DNA of 64,000 nucleotides from Fennellomyces sp. T-0311 (GCA_025266875.1 JALLLT010000020.1:1-64000), one strand, 5' to 3'; shown: positions 10,298 through 23,085, counted from the first letter of the stretch. Numbers and translations: made by a program. The notes: generated by a model from the letters alone, not told the origin.

Positions 10298-13200
10298 GCT
10301 CACTTCGCCAAGATTGATGTCATTCCCACAAATCATATCCGGGTAGACAATGTAATGACGCCCCTGGTGTACTGCAGATTTCAACATTCCACAGTAGCCT
10401 TGGATGTTCTGCATGGACGTGACAATTATTTTGTCCGAGCTATGAGCCATCCTTGGCATACGCGAAGTAGTGTAGGGAACACCGTCCTTTCTTACGCGAT
10501 TGTGGAGGTAATGCGTTTTGTTTACATTGCCATAAAGGCGGACCAGGCACAGGAGACGTAAATCATCTAATTTATCAATTAAGGAACATACTCATTTATT
10601 TTCATAAGGAACACTTACCGTCAAATGAATGCGAGAAGAAGAGAATGGGCTCACCGAAGTATGTCGCCGTGTTGTTGGAGTTTATGCTGCCTACTGGTAA
10701 CCGCAATCTTACCAGAGTATCAAGTTTTTTTGCTTTACTTGGATACGTAAGGCAACTGTACACCGTATCTTCGAAGAACACACGTTTGCCAACGCATATG
10801 CCTTCTTTCAGCACAGCATTCAAGTCGCGATCATCTGGGAACTGATTGTGCCAGTATGCTCTGAGATTTGCACGTAAGGCGTAGTTTCCATCATATACAG
10901 TGGTATTACTGCTGGTCCAGTCCCAAAGCTGTATATCGATGGTGTCACCATGCTCGTCATAGACATCAAATTGGATCGAACTTTCGTCTGGCATTGCGGT
11001 ACTATTATCTGCGCTGTCGTTTTGGATAAAACGTCACTCAAATGTACACATCGCGATTTGACGCTTAAGAACGTTTCCTGCGTTCGATGCGGGAAGCGCA
11101 CGAGACTTGATATGCTTTTTAAAAAATCCTGCGCGAGATAACATGTAAGTAATTTTTTCCAGTTAATGCTAATATATAATTATATCCACTATAGCATACC
11201 AATCGCGCGTTCTGTTGAACGTGTGCTATATGATCGTAGCGGCCCAAGCATCTCAATAATCGTGCTCATATGCCTCAGATAATGGAAGTTAACGGTGTAC
11301 ATACTCGGCTCCATCATCTCTAGGTTACGCAAATATACATGCCAGGTTTGTATATTGCTAAAAGAAGTGTTGTTTGGTTATTATGTATAATTAACTTGGT
11401 TGACGCGATACAATAACTTATGTTTGGATCTTTACCAAGTCTCTTCTAGAAATCTTCCACGATAGTGCTAATGCACATCCCGTCACAAGAGACAACAAGG
11501 CATGTATTTGTGGAGCCGCCGCTCCATACTCGTCGACTAACTGTTCAAGTACTAAAGTAGGTACGACGTACAGGAGAAATACAATCCAATCGACAGACCG
11601 CATCATCTTCGGCGCTCGGTCTACGTCTGAGGTTGATATTAAATGTGAGCTGTAACCTACAGGTAAATTGATATCCGTATGCGCACCTCTAAAGTCACCC
11701 TCGAAGATTGCAGATGGAATTGTAGGACCAGAAGCTGTTATGGCTTCGCCCATAGCCTTGCGTCGTCTGGGTGGTAGCAGCAAAGTATTCGTGTCGATGT
11801 CAAATGCTTCAGATATAATTTGCCACACCTTCTGTGAGCAGTTCATACCAATCATGTAGAGCTCATCGAGGCCAAAGAAAGGATAGCCATAGAAGGACAG
11901 CAAATTAGCAAATTCTGTTGCCTCTTTAATACCGGTAGCCTGTAATGATTCAATGTAAGTACTATGATGGGGTGGTGATATGTTGTTGTTAGCAAGTCAC
12001 TTACAATGTCCCCTTGCTGGAACTGCTCAATCGGTCGGTTAGGTGACATAGTTACATTGCCTTTGTAGTAATGACCATTGCGACCGCCTCTCGGGCTCAT
12101 CGATGAATTGGTTCGAATCAAACACATACGGCAACCGTAGTCGGAATTGTACCCTTTATGGTGGATGAGCTCTTGGACGCCAACAATATCACCGGATGCC
12201 AGCAGTAAATGTGCCTTAAAATGGAACTTCTTCTGCCGCACACGCCGAAGTATTCCATTTGAGTCTTCTTGAAGACCGTACATCTTTGTGATGGCGCCAG
12301 ACGTTTGCATAACATGAAGCTCCTCAAATAGAGGGCTCAGGTAGCTGTATACATCCTTCGCATGAGCTGTGGGTAGGATTGCGACTTGGATCATGTTCTT
12401 GATTTTGTATCTAATAGCGTGGGTATAAGTAAGAGCAACTATTTCAGAAAATGTAAGCTGTACCTTTCCTTCGAAGGAAGACTCAAAATAATTATATTTA
12501 CAATAGTTAATCCAACTTGCTTTCCTTTGAATGGCGTGAACCCATCCATGAAGAGGCCCAAGCAAAGATCGGTAGCTTCTGCAAAGTAAGTTGGGCGAAG
12601 CTCTTTGAACACGCTACCATCCGTAATATCCTGTATGGTATCGCGAGCGGCATTGGGACTGGCACCAGAGACGGCGCTCGCAGGTAAGTCTGCTGATGTT
12701 TGTTGCTCACTGAACTGTCCGTATACCGACTCCCTGAATCTGCTATCTGCCACAAGCCCACTCAGCTGCTTAGCTAATGGGAAGTAGGACATTGTCCGGA
12801 CTGGCTTGTTATCCGTGCCTGGTTTAAACTGAGGCGTATTGCATGCACAATCATCCAAGCAACCAATTGGGAAGAGACGACATCCTTTTGGGCAAATACG
12901 ATAAAGTTTTGGCTGAACCCCGTACTTGGCTATCATCTGCTTCTCCGTGACGAAAGGGCTGAATAGTGGTTCACGATTTGCATCTACGTACGTCGCCCTT
13001 TTATGTAAGTACTTTTCAAGCATTAAGTGGGTTACGGTGTGCACATACTCAGTTCATCGTCTTCCACCCAGCCATTGAACATTCTAATCAATCGATGGTA
13101 CGTGGCTCGTGTAATATTCTGTTCCTGGACGAGACAATACAACTCGCAGCTTTTGCAGGTGCGAGCATCCTAACCAATATATGGGTACTCTTTAAAGGTA

Positions 13201-13325
13201 TAATGGAGAGGATTTTCTTCATCTCTCTCGTATTCCCTGTTGTCATCGCCTACAGCGTTCACAATATCATTATCCTCATCGTCGTCGTCGACATCATCAA
13301 CTCTCCTAGGATTGTCAATAGGTAA
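10298..13325 (-). pseudogene. CACTA (Tnp2-type) transposase A
   Basis: A multi-exon gene on the minus strand. In order: a Cys-rich N-terminal segment near 13170 (ARTCKSCELYCL), then 13020-12460 with LGLFMDGFTPFKGKQ and IVNIIILSLPSKER. A GTACAG..TTAG intron leads to YKIKNMIQVAILPTAHAKDVYSYL, the Tnp2 core. Next comes 11930-11440 with the DUF4218-type region, then an exon containing MLGPLRSYSTRSTERAIG, and a C-terminal exon ending at 10298. Two stops break the frame: TAG at 13170-13172 and TGA at 11034-11036. The first is explained by CAG to TAG. The 5' end stops abruptly at 13325, where the CACTA end CACTACG begins. A decayed CACTA transposase of the fungal Tnp2 group, acting on a different element from B. 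Confidence 0.75.
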
Positions 13326-13530
13326 CACTACGAAAAATCAGGGATTTCAGCTATCTGAAAGCTGGCTGAAATTCAGGCTTTCAGTAAATTTCAGAACCTT
13401 TCAGCAACTTTCAGCCACACTTTCAGCTGCTGAATTACCTGGATTTCAGCTACTTTCAGCATGCTTTCAGCTGCCTGAAAACATAACAGAAAAGGCAGAC
13501 AAATCTCTATTATTAGATCTGAAAACCTTA
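13326..13530 (+). repeat. CACTA B left terminus with subterminal TTTCAG repeats
   Basis: CACTACGAAAAA is followed by about ten TTTCAG or CTGAAA motifs in both orientations. Such motif arrays are the usual transposase-binding regions of CACTA elements. Confidence 0.75.
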
Positions 13531-14430
13531 TAGCTCTCCAAAAGAAGTCAATGTATAAATATCGTTTTCTTCCAAATATGTGTGCTCTTTATTTATTTTT
13601 TTTGTATCACTTTCTATGGTGGACTAGGCTTTAGCTACATGGCCGGACCAGTAATCACAACCCATTTCTGATCAACTGGGGTGATTAAATCATCGCCACC
13701 AGAACCTTGTGTTGATATCTAATGACGAGTTGCTAGTATAAATATTCCGCAAAGAATAACAAATATAAGTACCAGAGGCCGTTTGCTTGGTGACGCGTAC
13801 AGTGCCAGAAAAGTAGGATTCACTCTATTAGATATTGGTTAGTTCCATGGTACTCTGGTGTAGAGCTACGTGACTTACCATATGGTGTCCATGTACCCTA
13901 TAAAAAAGTTCAGAGCAAAGTTAGTTAGCAAGGCGGTATATAGAAGAGATGATTGACGGTCTACCTGTTTCTTCATACAACTGATGTTCTTCAAATCCTA
14001 TAAGAGCAGTTCATTAGTTTCGCGATTTGAGTGAGTATCATATATTTTATAAGTTTACCTAGGCTGGGCCGGTATCCACGGATCATAGCACCATACAAAA
14101 CGGTTGCAAGTTTCAGATACAAAAGTCCCTTACCATAAATCGATATGACGCCCCATAGTGTTTGCGAAGGTACATACTGGCAGAGCTATAGGCAATAGTC
14201 GTTGGTGACTGTATGCTTAGCTATTGTAAATGATACATGAACAGTCATACCTGCCCCATTGCTTCTGTCCATGACTAAGATGTTGTAAGCGACGTTCACG
14301 TTCCGCGCTATTACGAAGCTCTCAAGCAACAGTGCCATGGCTCATATTATTGTTAAAAAGCAGTTAGATATAAAGAGGTAACTTTAGTACTCTTACGTGG
14401 AGAAGCTAATCATTGCATCTGGATGAGGAG
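13531..14430 (-). other. Possible short-exon gene remnant
   Basis: Between 14340 and 13630 the minus strand shows several short open segments separated by GTATG/GTAAG...TAG-like introns. One starts MALLLESFVIARNV (ATG at 14340) and another near 14000 reads FEEHQLYEETG. The pieces can be joined in more than one way and I recognise no domain. It could be a CACTA accessory gene or chance. Confidence 0.25.
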
Positions 14431-14521
14431 GATTTAGTGCTTTACCATGAGCAAACGAAAAAAAAATGTGTGAGTGGAAGAGCCGCGCGTCATAGTGCCT
14501 TGTTTTGGAGATGCCAAAATA

Positions 14522-15234
14522 TGGTGTATTTCATTTATAACCGCCAAAAATTTTTCTGAACTTTGAGAGCTTTCAGAGCTATTGAAAATTAATATATCGT
14601 CATTATGATCCGTTACATATGTTTTTAAGGCTATTACAATTACTTTTATCGGCTTACATTTCTCATAAAATAATTTGGGAGGAAGTTGAAAGTTGTCAAA
14701 GTCAAGGTGTTTTTATAAGTAGGTCAAGAAATTGAAACATCGGAGTACTATATATGTGCTACGGTTACACAAAATACTATGCGCAACAGTCAGTGGAAAA
14801 CGCAGGCCATCTGTTTGAATTGTATCGGAAATACCACTGCAAGTGCAATGAGATAGAACGGTACTGAGAATCAGCAAAGAGAATTGCATGAACCCATTGC
14901 TATTACGGCTTCACCGCATTAAGGCAAAAGCTACCTCACTTTCTAGGTTCTATCTCGCTCCCTTATGTTCAAGAAGAACCAGCAAAAATATGACATTTCT
15001 ACAACAGAGCATGTCACTTCATCAATGCCTACTTGCAAAAATATCCAACACAGAGGCTATTCAGTTAGTTAACTAGTTTCATCCCCCTCAATTATGTGTC
15101 CCACCACTGCATTGGTATTCATTGATGCTTCTTCCTCTTATTAGTTTCCTGTTTAGTATACTCTATACCCAATATAGAAGCGGCATTTAAAAGTAAAAAA
15201 TTGAAACGTTGGCGATTATAAATGAAATACACCA
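14522..15234 (+). mobile_element. Tc1/mariner-type MITE (713 bp)
   Basis: The ends are inverted copies of TGGTGTATTTCATTTATAA(C/T)CGCCAA and both are flanked by TA (14520-14521, 15235-15236). There is no transposase inside; the small ORF 14888-15076 has no recognisable feature. It lies within CACTA element B. Confidence 0.75.
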
Positions 15235-15426
15235 TATGTCACTTAAAATGGAAACGCTGATCAAAACCGGAAGGTTGCTTGTTGTATAAATCGAAGCTAC
15301 GTTGACAACACTTTTACCTTTGTCCTCTTCATAGGTCACAATACTTTATTCACTTTTACTATAGCAGCAAGTATTTAATCTAACCAGCTCACCTGTCATT
15401 AATAACCTGACACCCTATAGTTTACC

Positions 15427-16492
15427 ATGTCTCTTAACAGCAGCGAAAATCAGGATCCTGCCACTGGTCTTGCGTGTACGCAAAAGCAGTTAAGCCAGCG
15501 AATCGCGAGTTTGCGGAAGGAAAGTAGCCAGTCGATGGCTCACCTGCAGCCTGACGCACTCAAGGTGATGATGAAGGAATGCGTTCGGGAGATGTTGGCA
15601 GAATCTGCTGCAGTATCGACATTGGCTCCTGCAACAACGCAACCACAGCCACAAGGCGATGATGACGACGGCCTCGGAAGACAGCCTGAATTGAGCGTAT
15701 GTTTTTGTAGAATATATATAAGTACTTATGCTACTTACTAATACGTCGACTAATAGTCAGTCCTGCATCTCGAGCATGAGAAGCTGATTAGGGAAGATCC
15801 TGTAAAGTATACGTATAACTTTGAGACGGATCTTAAGGACCTGCACAACAAGGCTATCGCTGCCAAACTGCGCGAAAACCTGCTGGAAAAAGCTGATAGG
15901 TTCTTGCATATCAAGAACTTTTCTTGCAAATTGCGAACCATGGTGGCGAAAAATTTCCAGAACAAGAAGGATTACGCCACGAAGACTACAGAGGAACTCG
16001 AGAAGTTCAATCAGGGTGTCCGACGCGCTGGACGCAAGAATAAGGTTTGTGGTACTTCATACCAGCAGAAGCATATACTGAGACTGTATACCCATAGAAA
16101 TATAATAAAAGAAAGGCTATGCTGATCGAGTATCGGGATGAGATCGTGCAGAAATATAACGAGCCGCTTCCCGAGATCGCGTTAGTCGTACGCGATAAGG
16201 CGTATACTTCCGACGATGAAAGCGTACATGGAAGAAACGAATACCATGTACAGCGTCCACGATGGCGCAGCAAGAAGGTAGCGTACTTAAATGAGTCAGT
16301 GAACAAAATTAACACAATCTTACTAAATAGTTGAACGCAATCCTTGATGAGCTTGAGAAAAAGCAAACTCGTCGCCGATTGAACGGCAAATTCATTAGTC
16401 GCAAGGGACACAGAGAGTATGTAACTGTGGACATTCCTCCACCGTTGAGTACTCTTCCAGACTGGATGTACGCCAGCGATTATGATTTTTAA
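15427..16492 (+). CDS. CACTA B accessory protein 1 (unknown function, four exons)
   Basis: Exons 15427-15696, 15757-16044, 16116-16277 and 16331-16492 join in phase to about 293 residues without stops. The N-terminal third is Ser/Gln-rich with a helical segment (LQPDALKVMMKECVREMLAE). The middle is highly basic and helical (LRTMVAKNFQNKKDYATKT, then RRAGRKNK). The C-terminus is basic then acidic and ends DWMYASDYDF. I recognise no domain. It converges on the Tnp2 gene B, whose reconstructed stop is 84 bp away. By position it is a second CACTA gene, perhaps a DNA-binding helper analogous in role to plant TnpA. That role is inference. Confidence 0.6.
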
Positions 16493-16575
16493 AAATAAAA
16501 ACAACAAGCATGGTAGGGTGGTAGGGCTTGGGCATAGGCTTTTTAAAAGCGCAAGTACAAATTTGTTTCGGAGCT

Positions 16576-19500
16576 TTATGTGAGGGTTTTTTTCGCCATG
16601 GGGATAACGACTATGCATGCTTGTGAACGGACCGTAGGTCGATACTTGGCAATAGCAATAGGCGAATAAATCCTTGCAAGTGGGAGTATATAATGGAAGT
16701 CGATATCTTCAAATTTGTCCTTCCACAGAAATATGTCTTAGTTGGCGAAATTCTGGCGGCTTTTATGAATCAGGTACCAGCGTACAAAGGCGAAGTAATG
16801 CGTTACTTCGTTGCCATTTATCACCTGCTTATGGCGAAAGTAGAACTGCACCTGTCCAGAGAATGCGGATATTCCATTGCTGTTGCTTTGCTCAAAAATT
16901 GCTTGGATATATGATCCGCGGATCGATCTCCCTTCAATACACTGGTACTGATAGCCTTGCAAAGATAGCTTCATGAACTTGTCGATATGCGTATTTACAT
17001 TGATTCGACCGGGCTCACCATCACAATACGTTATAGTATAGAAATCTTTGAGAGCATTGTAATAGCGCGGTATGCTATCAAGGTCGTACGAGTGAAATCG
17101 GTCAGCAATAGCGTCAGGGGGGAGTGCTTCAGAGCCAGTTGCATGGTGGATCTGCGTTGATGTCAGAGTAAACTCGGTGATATTGAATGCATCAGCCGAG
17201 TTTAAGTGGGTGGTGATGGTTGATGAAGGCGGAGTATTCACCACAGCTGTTAAAAACTCTCTTTGGTGCCCATTGAGAAGGATTTTCGAGCTGGGTGAGT
17301 TGATAAAACTGGTGGATAATGTATGTTCAATAAAGCGCTTCATGAATGTTGACTCAAAGGAGTCTTTGTGATTCGTTTCAATGGATCCAAGCATTCCGTT
17401 ATACCGCTCGAACGAAAAAAACCAGAAAGCATAAACTGGACCATATGAACGGATGGTGTCGCAAACGTGAATATGCATATGCATGTTGGGCGTGACCTTA
17501 TCAGCGCCGTAGAGCTTCTCAAATTCCACACAGAATTTAAGCAAGCAGCTCTGGGCATCATCAACATCTTTCTTGGTAAGTGATGGCTTGAATAGCAGAC
17601 GGCATGCATTGACAAAGTCCATCCAGTTTGCGAACATGGCGTCTCCAAGCAAACCAAACAGCAAGAACGGCTGAGTAGACGAGGCACCAACTTTTCCATT
17701 CAGCAGCTTTCATGTATGAAAAGCCGGTGCTCGAGATGTTCTGCACCTTCAAAATGTCGAAGTTTGGTGGAGCTATGATTCCGGCGGCCTTGTTCTTGAT
17801 GGTGCTTAAGTCCTCACCAGTGATATCACCATGCTCAACCCAAAGTTCCAGCATGTACTTTGTTGTCCCAAGCAACAAATTATGCATGGGATCAACAACT
17901 GTCTGTTCCACCAAATCAAAATACTCTAACTCATGCAGCTGTGAGTACCGTACACCAGACTCCCTCTCGAACTCTTCTTAACCGGACTTGGTCGTTGCCG
18001 TAAGCTATTTTTTGGCAGCATCACGGTTTTCCTTCATATCCGGCTGGCTATAAGCAGTGGTAAAACCCGAGTGCTGCACTCTGCCATCGACGATTTCGAA
18101 AGTTCTATCGCACTTATAACAGGCACGGCGACTCATGTGTCCTAGGAAACCAGACACTTTCCTTGCTGCAGGTATATCGCAACGACCATCAGAAGAGCTG
18201 CGCGTACATGTTGCTTTTCGGTTGGTGAAGTTGCAGTGGTGATCAGTATACCTTCTTGGTATAGGATGTTCAGCTCATCAACAAGAGGCTTAAGATAGTT
18301 ATTAATGTCGTATATCGATGGCTCCTTTGGTCCAGGCATGATTCTGACAAGAATAACATTTTCTTTCTTGAAGCGCTCTGTGCGAGAAAGATTATTGATG
18401 GTCAAATATATTGCACCACATGAATATGAGCTGTTTTCAAAGGGCCCAAACCAATCCGTATTCAGGGTAAGAAGAAGAGACTTCTCATGCAACTCCACGT
18501 AGCTGGCGAAATCACCGTCAGGATCACGAATCGCTTCCCACATGCTTCCGTCGTAAACATCCGAATAGGTATCCATAAGCTTTTGACGTCTACGCCACAA
18601 ATTGATACTCTCCTCAAAGCCTTGGCGCGCAAACAAGTGCTCAAGGTGTTTTCAAATGCTGTTGTACCAATACTCTTTTCGTGGCCGCTTCTTCTGTTGA
18701 TTCTTAAATAAAGGATGTCCGCAAGGTTGGCGATGACGTTCCTGAGGGTGGTTTGGATAACGAATGAAGTCGCAAGTATCTGGATTCGATCACGATCCAT
18801 TTCATAGAGCTTATGACACTCAGAACAGACAACAATATGGATAATATGGCTCGAAATTTGGTCGAAGACAATTTCCTTTCTGATGGTCGATGGAGTTACC
18901 GGAATATGAGCATCGATGTTGAAAAAGGGCAGTATCATGTTGAAGAAGTGCAGCAACGTCGTAGCAGCTCTGTCTGTGAAGGAGAGCAGGTGAAACAACG
19001 AAATAAAGTACGCAATGAAACACAGCAAGTTTTGGATAGGGCGTTGGTGCTGATAAGAAAATGTCAGATAATCTAGCAGGATAAATTGCATAAGACTGAC
19101 TTACCTTCCGGGAGTGTTTCTTGCGTTACTGGTTCCATTGTTGCAAATCCAAGTCATCATCTTCGAACATCGCCATTTCGATTTCGTCTACCGTCTGCAA
19201 TCCTTGCTCCTGCTGAGTCGACAAAAAACTTTCAACCTGTACCTCTTCATCAAGTTCACATTGACCCTGAGGCGAAGGGGAGTTGTAGTCAACGTAATCA
19301 GGTTGTTGATCTACTTAAATCTGATAAGCCTTTCATATATAGAAGTCATAATCCGCGAACCGTCGTCGGTATCCATTGGCTCCAAAGTGCTGTTATCCTC
19401 GTTTGAAGATCCGTGCTCTTGATGGGGCTGTTTGCTTCCACGGCAAAACCCTCAGCAGTAACAGCAGATGACGTTGGATATGCTTCTAGATATAATAAGG

Positions 19501-19662
19501 CATGTTGGCTCTGTTTTCTACACTTTTATCGCTATACTATACCAGCCACAGGTCGTCAAGTTCGCGCATTTGGTCTCTTTCCATATGGTTTGCGATGGTG
19601 CGCTTTGTTTGCGACAATTTACCACCGCACTGGCTGCAATTGCAAACTTCGTACAAAGACAT
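16576..19662 (-). pseudogene. CACTA (Tnp2-type) transposase B, multiply broken
   Basis: Reading down the minus strand: ATG at 19662 with a zinc-binding start (CNCSQCGGKLSQTKRTIANHM), an acidic segment around 19200, a hydrophobic stretch and VCSECHKLYEMD near 18810. Then come LNTDWFGPFENSSYSCGAIY and IMPGPKEPSIYDINNYLKPL (18480-18290), the Tnp2 core, followed by VVDPMHNLLLGT near 17890 and the DUF4218-like region to 16600. The C-terminus ends near 16576. In-frame stops occur at 18652-18654, 18005-18007, 17978-17980 and near 16742. Single-base frame changes occur near 18780, 18185 and 17660. All four stops can be explained by one C-to-T or G-to-A change. It is a dead relative of gene A, most similar to fungal Tnp2/CACTA transposases. 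Confidence 0.75.
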
Positions 19663-19752
19663 CTTGGATTTAAAAGCTGATAAAGTGTACCGGTAGTAAA
19701 GAAGAGGTAATAGAAAAAAGTTCGTACACAAAAGACATTTATTGCAGCTCTT

Positions 19753-20740
19753 TTAGTGGTCTGTGCGACGTCTATATTTGATTCGCTTTATATGAGGAAA
19801 CTCTAACTCGTCATCACTTGAGTCAATGTTGATTACTTTGGTTTCTGATGGAACAGCCGATGGACGACTCTCTTCAGCGACCAAAGTATCCACTCCATCA
19901 ACGGACAAACAACTGGGCAAGGGTGCTACAAGCGTGTCAGGGCTTTCGGAATGTGTAACCGAAGAATCAGTTAGATTCACTGGAGGAGGATAAGCCAAAC
20001 TTCCCTCGAAGGCAGCAGCTGACCTGGTGACAATCCCAGCATCCGGCACATTCACACCAACAGACATCGTCATGGATGATCGCACCGTCAGCTACAGATG
20101 TCGCATCCTCCAACGCAATCCTCCTGCCATACAAGGTACCGTCATCATCGTCAGGTTCAGGTCCAAACACTTCCTCTACATGCTGATCATGGTTCATGGG
20201 GTACCCATAGCCGCCAATCCCCAGCTCGCCATTTAACTGCATCACCAGAATTATATCCCTGTTTTCCCGCCTAGAATCATTTATTTTAGCAGGTTTGTAA
20301 TAAAAATTAAAGATATCATACCATCTTCTTTCAAGTACCGTATTTAGGGCGGGATCATCTTCGTACGCACCGCGATAGAATCTCGCGAAGACGTATTGCG
20401 AGCCGCTGTACTCCTGTAATGCTGCCTGCACACTGATATGTGGTTGATAATTAGCTTGCTAATAAAAAGTACTCCACTGATAAGTTTATACTTACAGTCT
20501 ACGGCGTTCCTGTTTTACTTGCTCTTCAAACAATTCCAATTGATGCTTGGCATCAGTTATGACGGTCCAGCTGTCATCAGGAGTGTATAACTCCCGCTGA
20601 ACATCCGAAATTTCATCGAGCAAGCTATATGACAACTAGAGTTAGCACACTTGTCAATGTGATACACGAGTTGACTGTAAGTACTCTCTGTGGTTTCTGG
20701 AGTGCTGTGTGTTTTCGTCGTAATCACTATTGGTACTCAT
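19753..20740 (-). CDS. CACTA B accessory protein 2 (unknown, frame disrupted)
   Basis: Begins at ATG 20740 (MSTNSDYDENTQHS). Short introns join LLDEISDVQRELYTPDDSW and EEQVKQERRRL, a probable coiled coil, to a large exon near 20431-20085 containing FARFYRGAYEDD and RRWYDIFNFYY. The C-terminus, in another frame from about 20070, is Ser/Asp-rich and ends basic (KRIKYRRRTDH). The frame change at 20070-20060 is probably a one-base indel, so the gene may be a pseudogene. It lies upstream of the Tnp2 gene on the same strand. No domain recognised; by context a CACTA-carried nuclear accessory protein. Confidence 0.45.
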
Positions 20741-20878
20741 ATCGCGGAAGGTAATAAGCAGCACAACGTGGTTTCTACATGACTTAAATACTGAGATCAA
20801 ATAGTAGCCTTACTTGTCTGTTTTCAATTTACTAAAGAAAGAAGTCGTACAGATCGTGTGCATCTGTAATTTGTCATA

Positions 20879-21211
20879 TTGGATTTTTCCTCGAATAAGG
20901 CGGACCTTTTTTTAGCAATATGGCGGGTGATTATTTTCCAACATGGCGGCCCCTTTCCATTGGCGGGTCATGTATTTTACATTATGGCGGTTCGTGTACT
21001 CTACATTAAGGCGGGTTATGTTTTTAACCAAGGCGGCTGATGTATATTTCATAAGGCGCTTGTGTGTTTAGTACTTGGCAGCAGTTTAAAACGGTTATGG
21101 CCGCCTTCCTAAAAAATTATCATGCGCCATACCATGTAATTGATTGCTCTCGTCACACACATGGAAGTTCACTTTTTATTTAAAAATGCATTAGAGCATC
21201 TGCTCTTCCAG
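20879..21211 (+). repeat. Left TIR of Tc1/mariner element (~333 bp)
   Basis: Near-perfect inverted copy of 41629-41961. It contains spaced GGCGG(G)TNATGTA motifs about 25-35 bp apart. The inner end carries the complement of the transposase C-terminal codons (EEQML-stop). Confidence 0.9.
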
Positions 21212-21255
21212 AAGGAAGCAACATTCATACTCAGAGACAATGAGAGGGAAAGGTT

Positions 21256-22063
21256 TTATTCCTGCATAAGTGACAGATCATTGCTCAACAAATCTTGAAG
21301 AATGTCCTGGTTCACATGCAAAATCTTTGATCGAATACGTTCTACAGGCTTTCTCGGCACTGGCTCTGGCATGACAGGCTTGTACGTTTTGATCAACTTT
21401 GAAGCTGTAGATCTTGGCATCCTGACGAGTTTACCAGCAGAACCTGGTGACAAACCCTCAAAGTAGTGACCTTTGATCACCTTTTTTATATCCTCAGCAG
21501 TATATTCCCTGATGGTACGTTTTGCCTGTGACTTTCGCTTCTTCTTTTGTTGCTTTTTGGGTGGGGACGTCAAGCTGAGCGTTTGGTCAGGCGTTGATAA
21601 GGTCGCTTGCTGGGACAAAATCGGAGACACTTGCTTGGACACAATCGGAGACACCGGCTTGGACGGTTGCTTGGGTGCTTGATTGGACGATGTCTTGGCT
21701 GTTGCTTTGGACGGCTGTTTGCGCGTTGCTTGGGAGGTTGATGGGGACACGTTCTTGCGCACTGATACAGACGTTGCCTGGGACATCGTTTGGGACAATG
21801 GATGTATCAATCCTGGAGACAATATCGGAGGCGTTGGGGGTGATGATGCTTGGAGCACTAAATGCTGCTGTTCGGTGTTCCCCATATCGCAGCGTTCAGA
21901 CATCTCCTCATCATCATCATCAAGAACGTTATTGAGATCATTTAAGTTGATCGATGCGACAGCATCACTAGTAAATAGTAATTACATCAGTATCATTTCT
22001 TTAATTCGTTTGGATGTATAGTACATACTGCTTCCCTTTACTACTAAAAATATTCTCCAACAT
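21256..22063 (-). CDS. HTH-only protein of the Tc1/mariner element
   Basis: Two exons, 22063-22029 and 21967-21256, join in phase (MLENIFSSKGKHDAVASI...) to about 248 residues. The N-terminal half is acidic, then Ser/Thr/Pro/Lys-rich low complexity with repeated SPxxSQ-like units. A basic patch (KKQQKKKRKSQAKR) precedes a C-terminal helix-turn-helix: REYTAEDIKKVIKGHYFEGL then SAGKLVRMPRSTASKLIKTY. That resembles the N-terminal HTH of IS630/Tc1-type transposases. No DDE catalytic core follows; the protein ends DILQDLLSNDLSLMQE about 45 bp before the left TIR. It is divergent from the transposase. A DNA-binding helper or repressor, or a truncated transposase, are both possible. Confidence 0.65.
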
Positions 22064-22149
22064 TGATGTGAAACTTAATTATGAGCAAAAAACCAAGTAT
22101 AAAAGTAACCAGTTACGTGGTTTTATTAGAGTATAGAAATGACGTATGA

Positions 22150-23085
22150 TGTGGGACGTGATATAACATAAAGTTACTCGGGAATTGGATCTATCAGTTA
22201 TTCGAAGATAGTATCGGACAAGGTTACCAAAAGTTGTGATATAATGGGTAGCCTTAATGACGTATGAGAAGGACATAGTAAATGTCCGAGAAGTGTGTTC
22301 ATAGGCGGTGTAAAGATGGTGCTTGACAAGGTTACCAAAAATTGTGACACAATGAGTAACTTAAATGATATATGGAAAGGGACATAGTAAATGTTCAAGA
22401 ACCATGTTTATGAGCGGTGTAAAAGCGGTGTCTAAAGAATGTCAAATGCCGTGACACAGTCAGTAACCTGAATGATGTCTATGGAAAAGGATATAGCAAG
22501 TGTTTAAGAACTGGGTCTGTGAGCAGTGTAAAGGCAGTATCTAAAGAATGTCAAATGTCGTGACACAATCAGTAACCTGAATGACGTCTATGAAAAGGAC
22601 ATAGTAAGTGTTTAAGAACTGGGTCTGTGAGCAGTGTAAAGGCGGTATCTAAAGAATGTCAAATGTCGTGACACAATCAGTAACCTGAATGACGTCTATG
22701 GAAAAGGACATAGCATGTGTTTAAGAGCGGTGTCTGTGAGTGGTGTGAAGATGGCGTCTAATGAGGTTGTCAAAAGTTGTGACACGATGGGTAACCTAAA
22801 TGACGACCATGGGAAAGGACATAGTAAGTGTTTAAGAATCATGTTCATGAGCGATGTAAAGCGGTGTCTAAAGAATGCCAAATGTCGTGACACAATCAGT
22901 AACCTAAATGACGTCTATGGAAAAGGACATAGCATGTGTTTAAGAGCGGTGTCTGTGAGCGGTGTAAAGATAATGTCTAATGAGGTTGTCAAAAGTTGTG
23001 ACACGATGGGTTACCTAAATGACGTCTATGAAAAAGACATAGTAAATGTCCAAGTGTCGTGCTCATGAGCGGTGTAAAGCTTCTA
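22150..23085 (+). repeat. ~108-bp tandem repeat, about 8 units
   Basis: GGACATAGTAAGTGTTTAAG-like blocks recur at about 22273, 22381, 22490, 22599, 22707, 22819, 22926 and 23035. The spacing is 107-112 bp, each block followed by GAGCGGTGTAAAG and GTGACACAATNAGTAACCT. ORFs here (22715-23068, 22198-22398) are repeat translations. It lies inside the Tc1/mariner element. Confidence 0.85.

Noticed and set aside
22198..23068. ORFs 22715-23068 and 22198-22398 as small genes
   Set aside because: They follow the 108-bp repeat period and are translations of the minisatellite.
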